Source of the DNA: Luteococcus sanguinis
Lineage (GTDB): Bacteria; Actinomycetota; Actinomycetes; Propionibacteriales; Propionibacteriaceae
NCBI RefSeq assembly: GCF_039527675.1
Contig: NZ_BAAAKI010000003.1
Location: forward strand, 227,811 to 291,810
Length of the DNA stretch: 64,000 nt
Direction of reading: 5' to 3'
Position 1 is the first letter of the stretch. Each line of letters starts with the position of its first letter. Below are positions 7,772 to 15,430 of the stretch, piece by piece. The notes under the pieces were generated by a model. It made no database searches. It saw only the letters and a list, made by a program, of their open reading frames with translations, and was not told where the DNA came from. A program made the position numbers and the translations under genes.

Positions 7772-8017
7772 TCAGGCCTGGGCGCGCTCGATGAAGGCGA
7801 CGGCGTCGCCGACGGTCTTCAGGTTCTTGGCGTCCTCGTCGGGGATGGACACGCCGAACTTCTCCTCGCAGGCGTAGATGATCTCGACCATCGACAGGCT
7901 GTCGACGTCGAGGTCGTCGGAGAAGGACTTGTCGAGCTGCACGTCCTCGGCGGCCACGCCGGCGACGTCGTTGACGATCTCGGCGAGCTGGGTGCGGATC
8001 TCTTCGGTGCTGGCCAT
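7772..8017 (-). CDS. acpP: Acyl carrier protein
   Basis: This 81-residue acidic helical protein carries growing fatty-acyl chains on a 4'-phosphopantetheine arm attached to Ser40 in the motif LDVDSLSMVE. Length, acidity and the C-terminal helix PDEDAKNLKTVGDAVAFIE are typical of the fatty-acid ACP. It sits between fabH and fabF in the fab operon on the minus strand, with a GAGAGG-like ribosome-binding sequence just upstream of the ATG. Confidence 0.97.
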   Translation of the reverse strand: MASTEEIRTQLAEIVNDVAGVAAEDVQLDKSFSDDLDVDSLSMVEIIYACEEKFGVSIPDEDAKNLKTVGDAVAFIERAQA

Positions 8018-8081
8018 GGTGGCCTCTCTTTCTCGTGGTGTTTCCCGGCGGGGAGCCGACGGGAGTTCTGGGGGTGGTCGG

Positions 8082-9077
8082 TCAGGGAAGGGTGATGACC
8101 TGCCCGGCGAACGACAGGCCCGCGCCGAAGCCGATCACCAGCGCGGTGTCGCCCGACTTGGCCTGGCCCTGCTCGAGCAACGCGTCCATGGCGACCGGGA
8201 TCGACGCCGCCGAAGAGTTGCCCATCGTGCAGATGTCACGGCTGACCACGACGTTCTCGGGCAGTTTCAGGTGGCGCAGCATCGAGTCGGTGATGCGGTT
8301 GTTGGCCTGGTGCGGGATGAAGACGTCCAACTGGTCGGGGGTCAGCCCCGCCACCGCGATCGCCTCGGCGGACTTCTCGGCGATGAAGGTGGTCGCCCAG
8401 CGGAAGACCTGACGGCCCTCCATCTTGAGGAAGGGGAACTCGCCCTTGGGCATCGTCATCGTCCAGTCGTCGGTCATGATGACGTCGGTGGCCTTGGGGT
8501 CGGTGCCCCAGACAACCGGTCCCATACCGGGGGTCTCGGACGGGCCGACCACGACGGCACCGGCGCCGTCGGAGAAGATGAAGGCCGTCGAGCGGTCGGA
8601 CTTGTCGAGCATCAGCGACAGCGCCTCGACGCCGACCACCAGCACGTACTCGCTCGTCCCGCCACGCACCAGCGTCTCGGCTGTGGCCAGGCCGAAGCCG
8701 AAGCCCGCGCAGGCAGCAGAGAGGTCGAAGGCTGCCGGGTCAGGGCAACCGAGCTCGAAGGCGATGTGGCAGGCCAGGGCCGGGGTCTGCTGGAAGTGTG
8801 AAACGGTGGCGACGACGATCGCGCTGACCTGCTCCGGCGTGATGCCCGCGCGCTCCAGCGCCGTGCGGGACGCACCGACGGCCATCGACAGCGGGGTCTG
8901 GGTCTCGTCGATCCAGCGACGCTCGGTGATGCCGGTGCGCTGCTCGATCCACTCCGGGGTGGAATCGATCATGGTGCACATCTCTTCGTTGGTCACCACG
9001 CGGTTGCCACGCTCGGAGCCGACGCTGAGGATCCGGGCGAAGCGGTTCTCCTGGAGGGTCTTGATCTGGCCGCTCAT
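8082..9077 (-). CDS. fabH: Beta-ketoacyl-ACP synthase III
   Basis: This 331-residue enzyme starts fatty-acid synthesis by condensing an acyl-CoA primer with malonyl-ACP. The active-site residues are clear: Cys123 in LSAACAGFGFG, His in FIPHQANNRI and Asn in CTMGNSSAASIP. The start at 9077 was chosen because it overlaps the fabD stop (ATGA) and begins a normal N-terminus, although the frame is open further upstream. In actinobacteria FabH often prefers branched-chain primers; the sequence alone does not prove it here. It is the second gene of the operon. Confidence 0.96.
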   Translation of the reverse strand: MSGQIKTLQENRFARILSVGSERGNRVVTNEEMCTMIDSTPEWIEQRTGITERRWIDETQTPLSMAVGASRTALERAGITPEQVSAIVVATVSHFQQTPALACHIAFELGCPDPAAFDLSAACAGFGFGLATAETLVRGGTSEYVLVVGVEALSLMLDKSDRSTAFIFSDGAGAVVVGPSETPGMGPVVWGTDPKATDVIMTDDWTMTMPKGEFPFLKMEGRQVFRWATTFIAEKSAEAIAVAGLTPDQLDVFIPHQANNRITDSMLRHLKLPENVVVSRDICTMGNSSAASIPVAMDALLEQGQAKSGDTALVIGFGAGLSFAGQVITLP

Positions 9078-10063
9078 GCGTTGGTCCCGTCCTGGTTGGT
9101 GGACTCCTGGTTGGTGGACTCTTGGTTGGTGGACGCCTGGTTGGCGTTGGCGTGCTCGGCGACGAACTCGCGGGCCTCGTCCAACTGGTCGGGGGTGTTC
9201 AGGTTGAACACCTGGACACCCTTGAGGTTGCGCTTGGCGATGCCGGTCAGCGTCCCGGCGGGGGTGAGCTCCAGCAGCCCGCTGATGCCCAGAGAACGCA
9301 TGGTCTCCATGCACAGGTCCCAGCGCACTGGGTTGGCGACCTGGCTGATCAGGCGCTGCAGGTAATCCGTACCGCCGGGGACGACCTGGCCATCCCGATT
9401 GCTGATCAGGGCGACGCTGGGATCGGTGGGGGCGACGGATGAGGCAACCTCGGTGAGGTGCGCGACCGCGGGCTCCATGTGGACGGTGTGGAACGCACCC
9501 GCGACGCTCAGCGGCACCAGCCGGGCACGGGCGGGCGGGTTCTCGGCGAAGGCAGCGAGTTGCTCGACCGTGCCGGCGGCGACGATCTGGCCGGAGCCGT
9601 TGTTGTTGGCAGGGGTCAGGCCGGCGGCGGCGATCTTTTCCTGCACCTCGGCAGCGTCGCCGGCGACGACGGCGGTCATCGAGGTCGGACGGATCGCCGA
9701 GGCCTCTGCCATGGCGCGTCCCCGCTCGCGGACCAGCACGAGTGCGTCCTCGTCGCGCAGGGCACCGGCGATGGCGGCGGCGGCGAACTCGCCGACGGAG
9801 TGGCCGGCGACGACGCCGGCAGCACCCTCGGCGCCCAGGAGAAGTTCCTTGGCGGTGGTGATGGCTGCGGCGACCAGCAGCGGCTGGGCGATGGCGGTGT
9901 CCCGGATCGTGTCGGCGTCGGCGGTGGTGCCGTAGTGGGCGAGGTCGAGACCAGTCACCGCGCTGAACGCTGCAAGGCGCTCGGCGAAGCTGGGCAGCTC
10001 AAGCCAGGGCGCGAGGAAGCCGGGGGTCTGGGCGCCCTGTCCGGGGGCAACGATTGCAAGCAC
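9074..10063 (-). CDS. fabD: Malonyl-CoA:ACP transacylase with repetitive C-terminal tail
   Basis: This 329-residue enzyme loads malonate from CoA onto ACP. It shows the N-terminal GQGAQTPGF motif, the nucleophile Ser89 in AGHSVGEFAAA and the catalytic His in GAFHTVHMEP. The start is a GTG at 10063, the only start that gives the standard LAIVAPGQGAQ N-terminus. The catalytic part ends near residue 300. The final 25 or so residues are a low-complexity tail built from a repeated NQEST unit, encoded by a 15-bp tandem repeat, which is not part of the normal enzyme. It is the first gene of the fab operon; the 194-bp region upstream, beside the regulator gene, should hold the operon promoter. Confidence 0.94.
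   Translation of the reverse strand: MLAIVAPGQGAQTPGFLAPWLELPSFAERLAAFSAVTGLDLAHYGTTADADTIRDTAIAQPLLVAAAITTAKELLLGAEGAAGVVAGHSVGEFAAAAIAGALRDEDALVLVRERGRAMAEASAIRPTSMTAVVAGDAAEVQEKIAAAGLTPANNNGSGQIVAAGTVEQLAAFAENPPARARLVPLSVAGAFHTVHMEPAVAHLTEVASSVAPTDPSVALISNRDGQVVPGGTDYLQRLISQVANPVRWDLCMETMRSLGISGLLELTPAGTLTGIAKRNLKGVQVFNLNTPDQLDEAREFVAEHANANQASTNQESTNQESTNQDGTNA
9091..9145. repeat. 15-bp in-frame tandem repeat at the 3' end of fabD
   Basis: The unit CCTGGTTGGTGGACT occurs at 9091-9105 and 9106-9120, with a two-mismatch copy at 9121-9135 and part of a fourth copy. Because the unit is a multiple of three it keeps the reading frame and encodes the repeated NQEST tail of FabD. Confidence 0.92.
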
Positions 10064-10257
10064 GGTCCAACTCTTGCGGCTGCACGGCCCGTGGGCGCGG
10101 GCGGACACCACGAAATCAACCGCAGCGCATTTGTCGGGTCCCCACAACCGGCGCCCAGGTCGTCCAGCGGCGATCCCTGCCCCGATTGTCGGAGCAGCTG
10201 AATCACACGCATGCGATTCGTCGGTTCACCACACGGAGCTGAGCGTCGCGGCCCGGG

Positions 10258-11466
10258 TCAGAGGAGTCGTCCGAGGGTGATCGCCAGCCGCAGCGCGTAG
10301 GCGTCGCGTGCGTCCGTGGGGGAGTAACCCGTCACATCCTGGATGCGCTTGAGGCGGTAACGCACGGTGTTGGCGTGAACGTAGAGCGCTCTGCCGGTGG
10401 CCTCAACCGAACCCGAGTGGTCGAGGAAGGCCACCACGGTCTCCAACAGGTCACCACCCGCCGCCTGCAGCGGGAGGTAGATGTCGTTGGCGAGCATCCG
10501 ACGTGCGTGGCCATCACCCGACAGCGCCCGTTCCGGGAGCAGTTCAGCCGCGGCCAGCGCGCGGGCACCCTCGGGCCAGGCCCGGGAGGCCTTCAAACCG
10601 CTGGACGCGGAACGAGCCGAACGGGGCGCCTCCACCAGGTCGTCCACCAGTTCACCGACGACGATGTGTCCGGGCCCGAAGAAGTCCTGCAACTGGTCGA
10701 CCAGACCGACTGCTGCGTGTTCCTCGGTGATCCCGGGCGAGCTGGCGACCAGCACCAGCCGGTCGCCCTGGATCGCCGTCAGCACGTCCACACCCAACTT
10801 CCCCGCCCGGTGCCGCACGGCCTGGGTCGGGTCGCCCGCCTCACTGGAGACGTGCCCGACCGCGACGAAGACCTTCTGTCCAGAGGTCCAGCCCAGTGTG
10901 GACGCGCGCGAGACCATCGCCTCGTCCGCCTCGGCGCGCATGATCGAGTCGACGACCAGCGCCTCGAGGCGGGCGTCCCAGGCGCCGCGCACCTCGGCGG
11001 CCTGTGCGTAGACCTCGGCGGCGCCGAAGGCGACCTCGCGGGAATAGTGGACGATGGCCGTCTCGAGGACGGGACGGTCGCCGCGCGCGGCCAGCAGGGC
11101 GATCTGTTCCTCGACCACGTCGATGGTGGTGCGCACCAGGTCGACGGTCTGGTGCAGGGTGATGTTGCGGGCCAGGGCGCGCGGGGCCACGTTGAACACC
11201 GTGAGGGGGTCGAAGGGGTTCTCGGGGTCGTCCGCGAACCACTGGACGAAGCCGTCGATGCCCGACCGGGCGACGACGGTGATCCACGAGCGGTGCTCGG
11301 CATCAAGGTCGCTGAACCAGGGATGGCGTTCCTCCATGGCCGCCAGCGTCGCCGTTGTCATCTTCGCGGTCGCCTGCCCCAGCCGCTTCACGATGCCGGC
11401 CCGGGTGCGGTCGGACGGGACGAGAACTCGTCCGGTGACTGCCGAGCCGCGATCGGGTGTAGCCAT
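10258..11466 (-). CDS. PucR/CdaR-type transcriptional regulator (FasR-like)
   Basis: This 402-residue protein ends in the PucR-type helix-turn-helix: ALYVHANTVRYRLKRIQDVTG followed by a helix with DAYALRLAI. The middle (about residues 150-290) resembles the GGDEF-like CdaR domain. In Streptomyces coelicolor a regulator of this type, FasR, lies next to fabD-fabH-acpP-fabF and activates that operon. The same neighbourhood here supports the same role by inference. A strong AGGAGG ribosome-binding site precedes the ATG. It is divergent from the PHP-domain gene and lies upstream of fabD on the same strand, 194 bp away. Confidence 0.85.
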   Translation of the reverse strand: MATPDRGSAVTGRVLVPSDRTRAGIVKRLGQATAKMTTATLAAMEERHPWFSDLDAEHRSWITVVARSGIDGFVQWFADDPENPFDPLTVFNVAPRALARNITLHQTVDLVRTTIDVVEEQIALLAARGDRPVLETAIVHYSREVAFGAAEVYAQAAEVRGAWDARLEALVVDSIMRAEADEAMVSRASTLGWTSGQKVFVAVGHVSSEAGDPTQAVRHRAGKLGVDVLTAIQGDRLVLVASSPGITEEHAAVGLVDQLQDFFGPGHIVVGELVDDLVEAPRSARSASSGLKASRAWPEGARALAAAELLPERALSGDGHARRMLANDIYLPLQAAGGDLLETVVAFLDHSGSVEATGRALYVHANTVRYRLKRIQDVTGYSPTDARDAYALRLAITLGRLL

Positions 11467-11505
11467 CTGTTGCCTCCTAGGGGCCTCAGCCTAGTGGTCG
11501 CGGGC

Positions 11506-11511
11506 TAGGGT
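11506..11511 (+). promoter_or_regulatory. -10 box of a leaderless transcript (PHP gene)
   Basis: The hexamer TAGGGT ends six bases before the GTG at 11518, so transcription would begin at or next to the start codon. No ribosome-binding sequence is present, consistent with leaderless translation. The same arrangement recurs before several other genes of this window. Confidence 0.5.
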
Positions 11512-11517
11512 GTCCGG

Positions 11518-12552
11518 GTGGCAGACCAGCGATTCCACCTGGGGTGTGAGCGGGTGCGTCCGGCAGTGGATGCGTTGCGTGAGGTGGGCTTCTGGCTCGA
11601 GCGTGCCCGCGCCGACACCTATCGCGTCCAGGCCTACCGCAAGGCGGCGGACGCCCTGGCCGGGCTGGAGCCCGACGAGGTGGATGCGCTCGCCGATGCC
11701 GACGCGTGGACCTCCGTTCCGGGGCTCGGGCCCAAGACCGCCACCGTGATCCGGCAGGCCCTGGCCGGTGACGAGGTCGCCGAGATTGCCAGGTTGACCT
11801 CAGACGAACCGCTCGCAGCGTCCTCCTTGCGGTCGCTGGTGCGTGGCGACCTGCACTCCCACACCACTTGGTCGGACGGGGGTTCGCCGTTGGGGGAGAT
11901 GGTGGCCACAGCGCAGCGGGTGGGGCATGAGTACCTGGCCATCACCGACCACTCACCGCGGCTCAAGGTGGCCAACGGCCTCAATCGCGAACGGCTGCTG
12001 GCCCAGTGGGAGCTGATCGACGAGGTGCAGGCCACCAACCAGATCCGCATCCTCAAGGGCATTGAGGTGGACATCCTGTACGACGGGGCGCTCGACCAGG
12101 CCGATGACCTGCTAGACCGGATGGACGTCGTCGTCGCCTCGGTGCACTCCAAGCTGCGGTCCGACAGCGAGACCATGACGACGCGTATGGTGGCGGCCGT
12201 CGCGAACCGGCACACGAATGTGCTGGGCCACTGCACCGGACGTCTCGTCGAGGGCAACCGCGGGACGCGTCCGCAATCGGACTTCGACGCGGAAGTGCTC
12301 TTCGAGGCCTGCCGTCAGTTCGAGGTCGCGGTCGAGATCAACTCTCGTCCGGAGCGTCAGGACCCGCCGGACGACCTGCTCGCGCTGGCCCGCGACGTCG
12401 GCTGCCTGTTCAGCATCGACACGGACGCGCATGCCCCGGGCCAGTTGGACTTCCTCGCGCTGGGATGCGCCCGGGCCGAGGCTGCTGGGATCGACCCGGC
12501 CAGGATCATCACCACCTGGCCGGTGGACGAACTGCTCGAGTGGTGTCGCTGA
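11518..12552 (+). CDS. HhH-PHP domain protein (PolX-like without polymerase domain)
   Basis: This 344-residue protein has a helix-hairpin-helix DNA-binding region in the first 95 residues (the hairpin VPGLGPKTATVI), followed directly by a PHP metal-dependent phosphoesterase domain. PHP motifs are DLHSHTTWSDG near residue 112, ITDHSPRL, the segment ILKGIEVDILYDG, and the closing DTDAHAPGQLDFL. In bacterial family X DNA polymerases these two modules flank a nucleotidyltransferase palm, which is absent here. The protein may therefore be a nuclease or phosphatase acting on DNA ends or nucleotides; the substrate is not known to me. It reads divergently from the FasR-like regulator. Confidence 0.85.
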   Translation: MADQRFHLGCERVRPAVDALREVGFWLERARADTYRVQAYRKAADALAGLEPDEVDALADADAWTSVPGLGPKTATVIRQALAGDEVAEIARLTSDEPLAASSLRSLVRGDLHSHTTWSDGGSPLGEMVATAQRVGHEYLAITDHSPRLKVANGLNRERLLAQWELIDEVQATNQIRILKGIEVDILYDGALDQADDLLDRMDVVVASVHSKLRSDSETMTTRMVAAVANRHTNVLGHCTGRLVEGNRGTRPQSDFDAEVLFEACRQFEVAVEINSRPERQDPPDDLLALARDVGCLFSIDTDAHAPGQLDFLALGCARAEAAGIDPARIITTWPVDELLEWCR

Positions 12553-12604
12553 GCGAGTGCCCAGCGGTCCCCGCGCGGCCCGACGATCCGAACCAGCCGA
12601 GGGG

Positions 12605-14188
12605 TCAGCCCTTCTGGCCGGGCATGGGTGAGCCGAACATGATCTCGTCCCAGCTCGGGACCGACGCACGCTTGCTGCGCGAGCGCTTCTTGGCAGCGGG
12701 CTTGAGTGGTTCTGGCGAATCGATCAGGGCGTCCTGCTCCAGGGGGTCCTGCTCCAGGGGGTCGGGGGCCTCGGCCGGCTCGGGGGCTGAAGTCTCCACG
12801 TCCTCGTCCTCGATCTTGTGCTCGACGGCCACCTCGGCATCGGTCATGCCCTCGAGGTGGTCCTGTTCGAGATCGGCCTCCAGGTCGCTGGCCTGCGCTG
12901 CGATGGCGGCGGGTGCGCTGCCCTCTGGATCGGCAGCGGTTTCCTCGTCGTCCTCGGTGGGCGAGTTGGGGGACGCGGGGGAGTTCGGCGAATCGGGGGA
13001 ATCCGGCGAATCAGGCGAGTCCGGCGAATCGGGGGAGTCCGCATCCTGGCTGGCCCCGGGCAGCACGACCGCGGTGAGATCCGGAAGGTCTCCCGTGGAA
13101 TCCTCGTCGAGGTCCTGTTCATCGGCATCACCCAACTCGGGGTCGACAGCCTCGATGTGCTCGTCCTCGACAACGTCGAGCGGCTCGGCAGCGGACCCCT
13201 GCGCGGCGGACGAACCCGCCACGGGCTCCTCGACAACTTCGGCAGCAGGCTCCCCGGCCCCAGACGCCTCGACCGCCTCGTCGATGTCGACGGCTGCGCC
13301 CCTGAGCTCCTGCGCCTGCGGGGCGATCGGATCGGTCAGGCCCGCGTAGATGTTGACCGAGTCCTCGTTGAATGAGCTGAGCATCTCGTAGAGAACGTCC
13401 ATCTCGCCGATGCTCTTGGGGACGATGTCGTAGACGCCGTCCACCTGCTCCAGCTCGACCTCGGAGTAGTCGTCGACGTCCTCCAGCTCGACCGCCGGCT
13501 TCGGGGCGGCAATGGGGCTATCGACCTCGGCGGTCGGCGCCGTCACCGGCTCGTCGCGCTCGGCCACTTGCTGCGGCGTCGGTCGCGGCAAGCGGATGGT
13601 CTCGGCATCGGCATCGGCACCGGCATCGGCATCGGCATCGGCGAGCATCTGCATCGCCAATTCCTCGTCCACGATCGGGGCATCGCCCTGCACGGCGCGA
13701 ACGAGCGCCAGCTCGTCGTTCAGGTCGATCGTGGGCTCGGCGTCCACGTCGCGAGGGCGCACCTCACCCGGCAGCGCCTCGCCGATCAGCCGACGAGCAT
13801 CGTCATTGCGGGCCAGCGAGAACCGCGCCTTCTGGTCGAACTTGAACAGCGCCTCGTGCTGCTCATCCTGGCGCCAGGTTCCCTTGACGGTCCAGGAGCG
13901 GTCCTCCTCGCGCCAGGCATCCCACGCGACGGCCTCGGCGTCAACGCCCTGCTCCAGCAGGTTCTCCTCGACCGTGGCGCGCAGCGAGCGTGCCGAGCTC
14001 GATTCGCCGCGACGACGCACCGGGCACTGCAGCGCGGTGCCGGCCACGTGCTCCCGCTCCGCCAGCACCGGGGCGGCGAAGGGCTCAACCTTGTCGGCCT
14101 CCACCCCGGCCTCGGCGGCGACGTCCTCCAGCGTGGCGCCGGCGCGGATGCGGCTCTGGATGTCGCGGGGGCTCAAGGCACTGGTCAT
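12605..14188 (-). CDS. sepH: Septation protein SepH (N-terminally short form)
   Basis: This 527-residue protein matches SepH (DUF3071), an actinobacterial division protein that stimulates FtsZ assembly. The conserved helix-turn-helix region is at the very start: LSPRDIQSRIRAGATLEDVA, then VEPFAAPVLAEREHVA, then the DAWREEDRSWTVKG segment. Homologues I recall carry roughly 50-80 residues before this region; here an in-frame stop lies ten codons upstream of the ATG, so that part is missing. The middle and C-terminal part (about residues 170-490) is acidic and disordered, with a run of SPD repeats encoded by 9-bp units near 12970-13040 and a DADA-rich stretch near 13603-13646. The C-terminus is basic and ends in a conserved-looking VPSWDEIMFG motif. 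Confidence 0.88.
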   Translation of the reverse strand: MTSALSPRDIQSRIRAGATLEDVAAEAGVEADKVEPFAAPVLAEREHVAGTALQCPVRRRGESSSARSLRATVEENLLEQGVDAEAVAWDAWREEDRSWTVKGTWRQDEQHEALFKFDQKARFSLARNDDARRLIGEALPGEVRPRDVDAEPTIDLNDELALVRAVQGDAPIVDEELAMQMLADADADAGADADAETIRLPRPTPQQVAERDEPVTAPTAEVDSPIAAPKPAVELEDVDDYSEVELEQVDGVYDIVPKSIGEMDVLYEMLSSFNEDSVNIYAGLTDPIAPQAQELRGAAVDIDEAVEASGAGEPAAEVVEEPVAGSSAAQGSAAEPLDVVEDEHIEAVDPELGDADEQDLDEDSTGDLPDLTAVVLPGASQDADSPDSPDSPDSPDSPDSPNSPASPNSPTEDDEETAADPEGSAPAAIAAQASDLEADLEQDHLEGMTDAEVAVEHKIEDEDVETSAPEPAEAPDPLEQDPLEQDALIDSPEPLKPAAKKRSRSKRASVPSWDEIMFGSPMPGQKG

Positions 14189-14310
14189 CGGCGGTTCTCC
14201 AAGGGACGAAGGATGCTAGTCGGCAATCTACCGTGCGACATGCAAGAGCTCATCTGGCAACGCGCCTCACCGCCCGCGGCGGTGGCTGGAAGGGTGCGGG
14301 AGGACGTGGT

Positions 14311-15381
14311 TTGATCGGCAGTATGTGCGCTGCCGACCAGACCCTGGACCTGTCCCCCTACGAGTCCGTCCTGCTGATCTCCTTCGGGGGGCCCGAGGCC
14401 CCCGACGAGGTCGTCCCCTTCCTGCAGAACGTCACCCGCGGTTCCGGGATCCCGGTCGAGCGCCTGGAACAGGTGGGGGAGCACTACTTCGGTTTCGGCG
14501 GCAAGAGCCCCATCAACGACCAGAACCAGCTGCTGCTGGGTGCGCTCACCGACGAACTGCGCGCGCGCGGCTGTGAGTTGCCGATTCACTGGGGCAACCG
14601 CAACTGGCGTCCCTTCATCGCCGACGCCCTGGCCGAGGCCACCGCCGCGGGGGAGCAGCGCCTGCTGATGGTGACGACGTCCGCCTATCCCTCCTACTCC
14701 GGATGCCGCCAGTACCGCGAGAACCTCGCCGCCGAACCCGCAGTCGCCGAGGGACGCGTCAGCGTCGACCGCATCGGCAACTACGCCTTGGACGAGGGCT
14801 TCGTCGCCGCCAATGCCGAGTCCCTGCGCGCGGCATTGGACGAGCTCCCGGGCGCGCGCGTCGTCTTCGTCACCCACTCCATCCCGACCCCGATGAACGA
14901 CAACTCCGGGCCGAGCGGCAATGCCTACCTGGACTGGCACCGCCAGGTCGCCACCCGGGTGCTGGCCGAGGCGGGCCACGAAGACGACCATGACCTGGTC
15001 TTCTGCTCCCGTTCCGGGCGCCCAAGCGACCCTTGGCTGGAACCCGACGTGAATGACCACCTCGAGGAACTCAAGGCCGCCGGCATCGACCGCGTCGTGC
15101 TCGCACCCATCGGTTTCATCAGCGACCATATGGAGGTCATCTACGACCTCGACACCCAGGCCCGCGAGACCTGCGACCGGCTCGGCATCCAGATGGTCCG
15201 AGCGGCCACCGTCGGCACCCACCACGCCTTCGTCTCCGCCCTGGTCGAGCGGATGGCTCGCCGCGCCGCGCTGGCCCGGGGGGAAATCACCGACCCGGGC
15301 TGCGGCGGTGAGTGCATGGCCTGCCCCGGGGCCACCTGCTGCCCCAACCTGCGGGTGCCCACCAAGCCCGCCATCGACTGA
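14311..15381 (+). CDS. hemH: Ferrochelatase (coproporphyrin ferrochelatase type)
   Basis: This enzyme of about 356 residues inserts Fe2+ into a porphyrin. The N-terminal VLLISFGGPEAPDEV motif, the VFVTHSIPTPMND segment carrying the catalytic His, and FISDHMEVIYDLD are typical. A TTG at 14311 is preceded by GGGAGG at ideal spacing, so I prefer it to the ATG at 14323, which would remove four residues. The C-terminus has a cluster of cysteines (CGGECMACPGATCC), consistent with the [2Fe-2S] cluster reported for some actinobacterial ferrochelatases. With hemQ also in the window, the substrate is probably coproporphyrin III, giving coproheme rather than haem directly. Confidence 0.93.
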   Translation: MIGSMCAADQTLDLSPYESVLLISFGGPEAPDEVVPFLQNVTRGSGIPVERLEQVGEHYFGFGGKSPINDQNQLLLGALTDELRARGCELPIHWGNRNWRPFIADALAEATAAGEQRLLMVTTSAYPSYSGCRQYRENLAAEPAVAEGRVSVDRIGNYALDEGFVAANAESLRAALDELPGARVVFVTHSIPTPMNDNSGPSGNAYLDWHRQVATRVLAEAGHEDDHDLVFCSRSGRPSDPWLEPDVNDHLEELKAAGIDRVVLAPIGFISDHMEVIYDLDTQARETCDRLGIQMVRAATVGTHHAFVSALVERMARRAALARGEITDPGCGGECMACPGATCCPNLRVPTKPAID

Positions 15382-15430
15382 CACCTGCCCCTTCGCAGAC
15401 TCCGCTTTCCCCACACCGAATGGATTCCTG

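Noticed and set aside
6126..7877. A long plus-strand frame across the fab genes
   Set aside because: It crosses a terminator and three genes on the other strand and shows no family features.
12970..13646. A possible CRISPR or minisatellite array in sepH
   Set aside because: The repeats are 6-9 bp, without spacers, and stay in frame in a disordered part of the protein.
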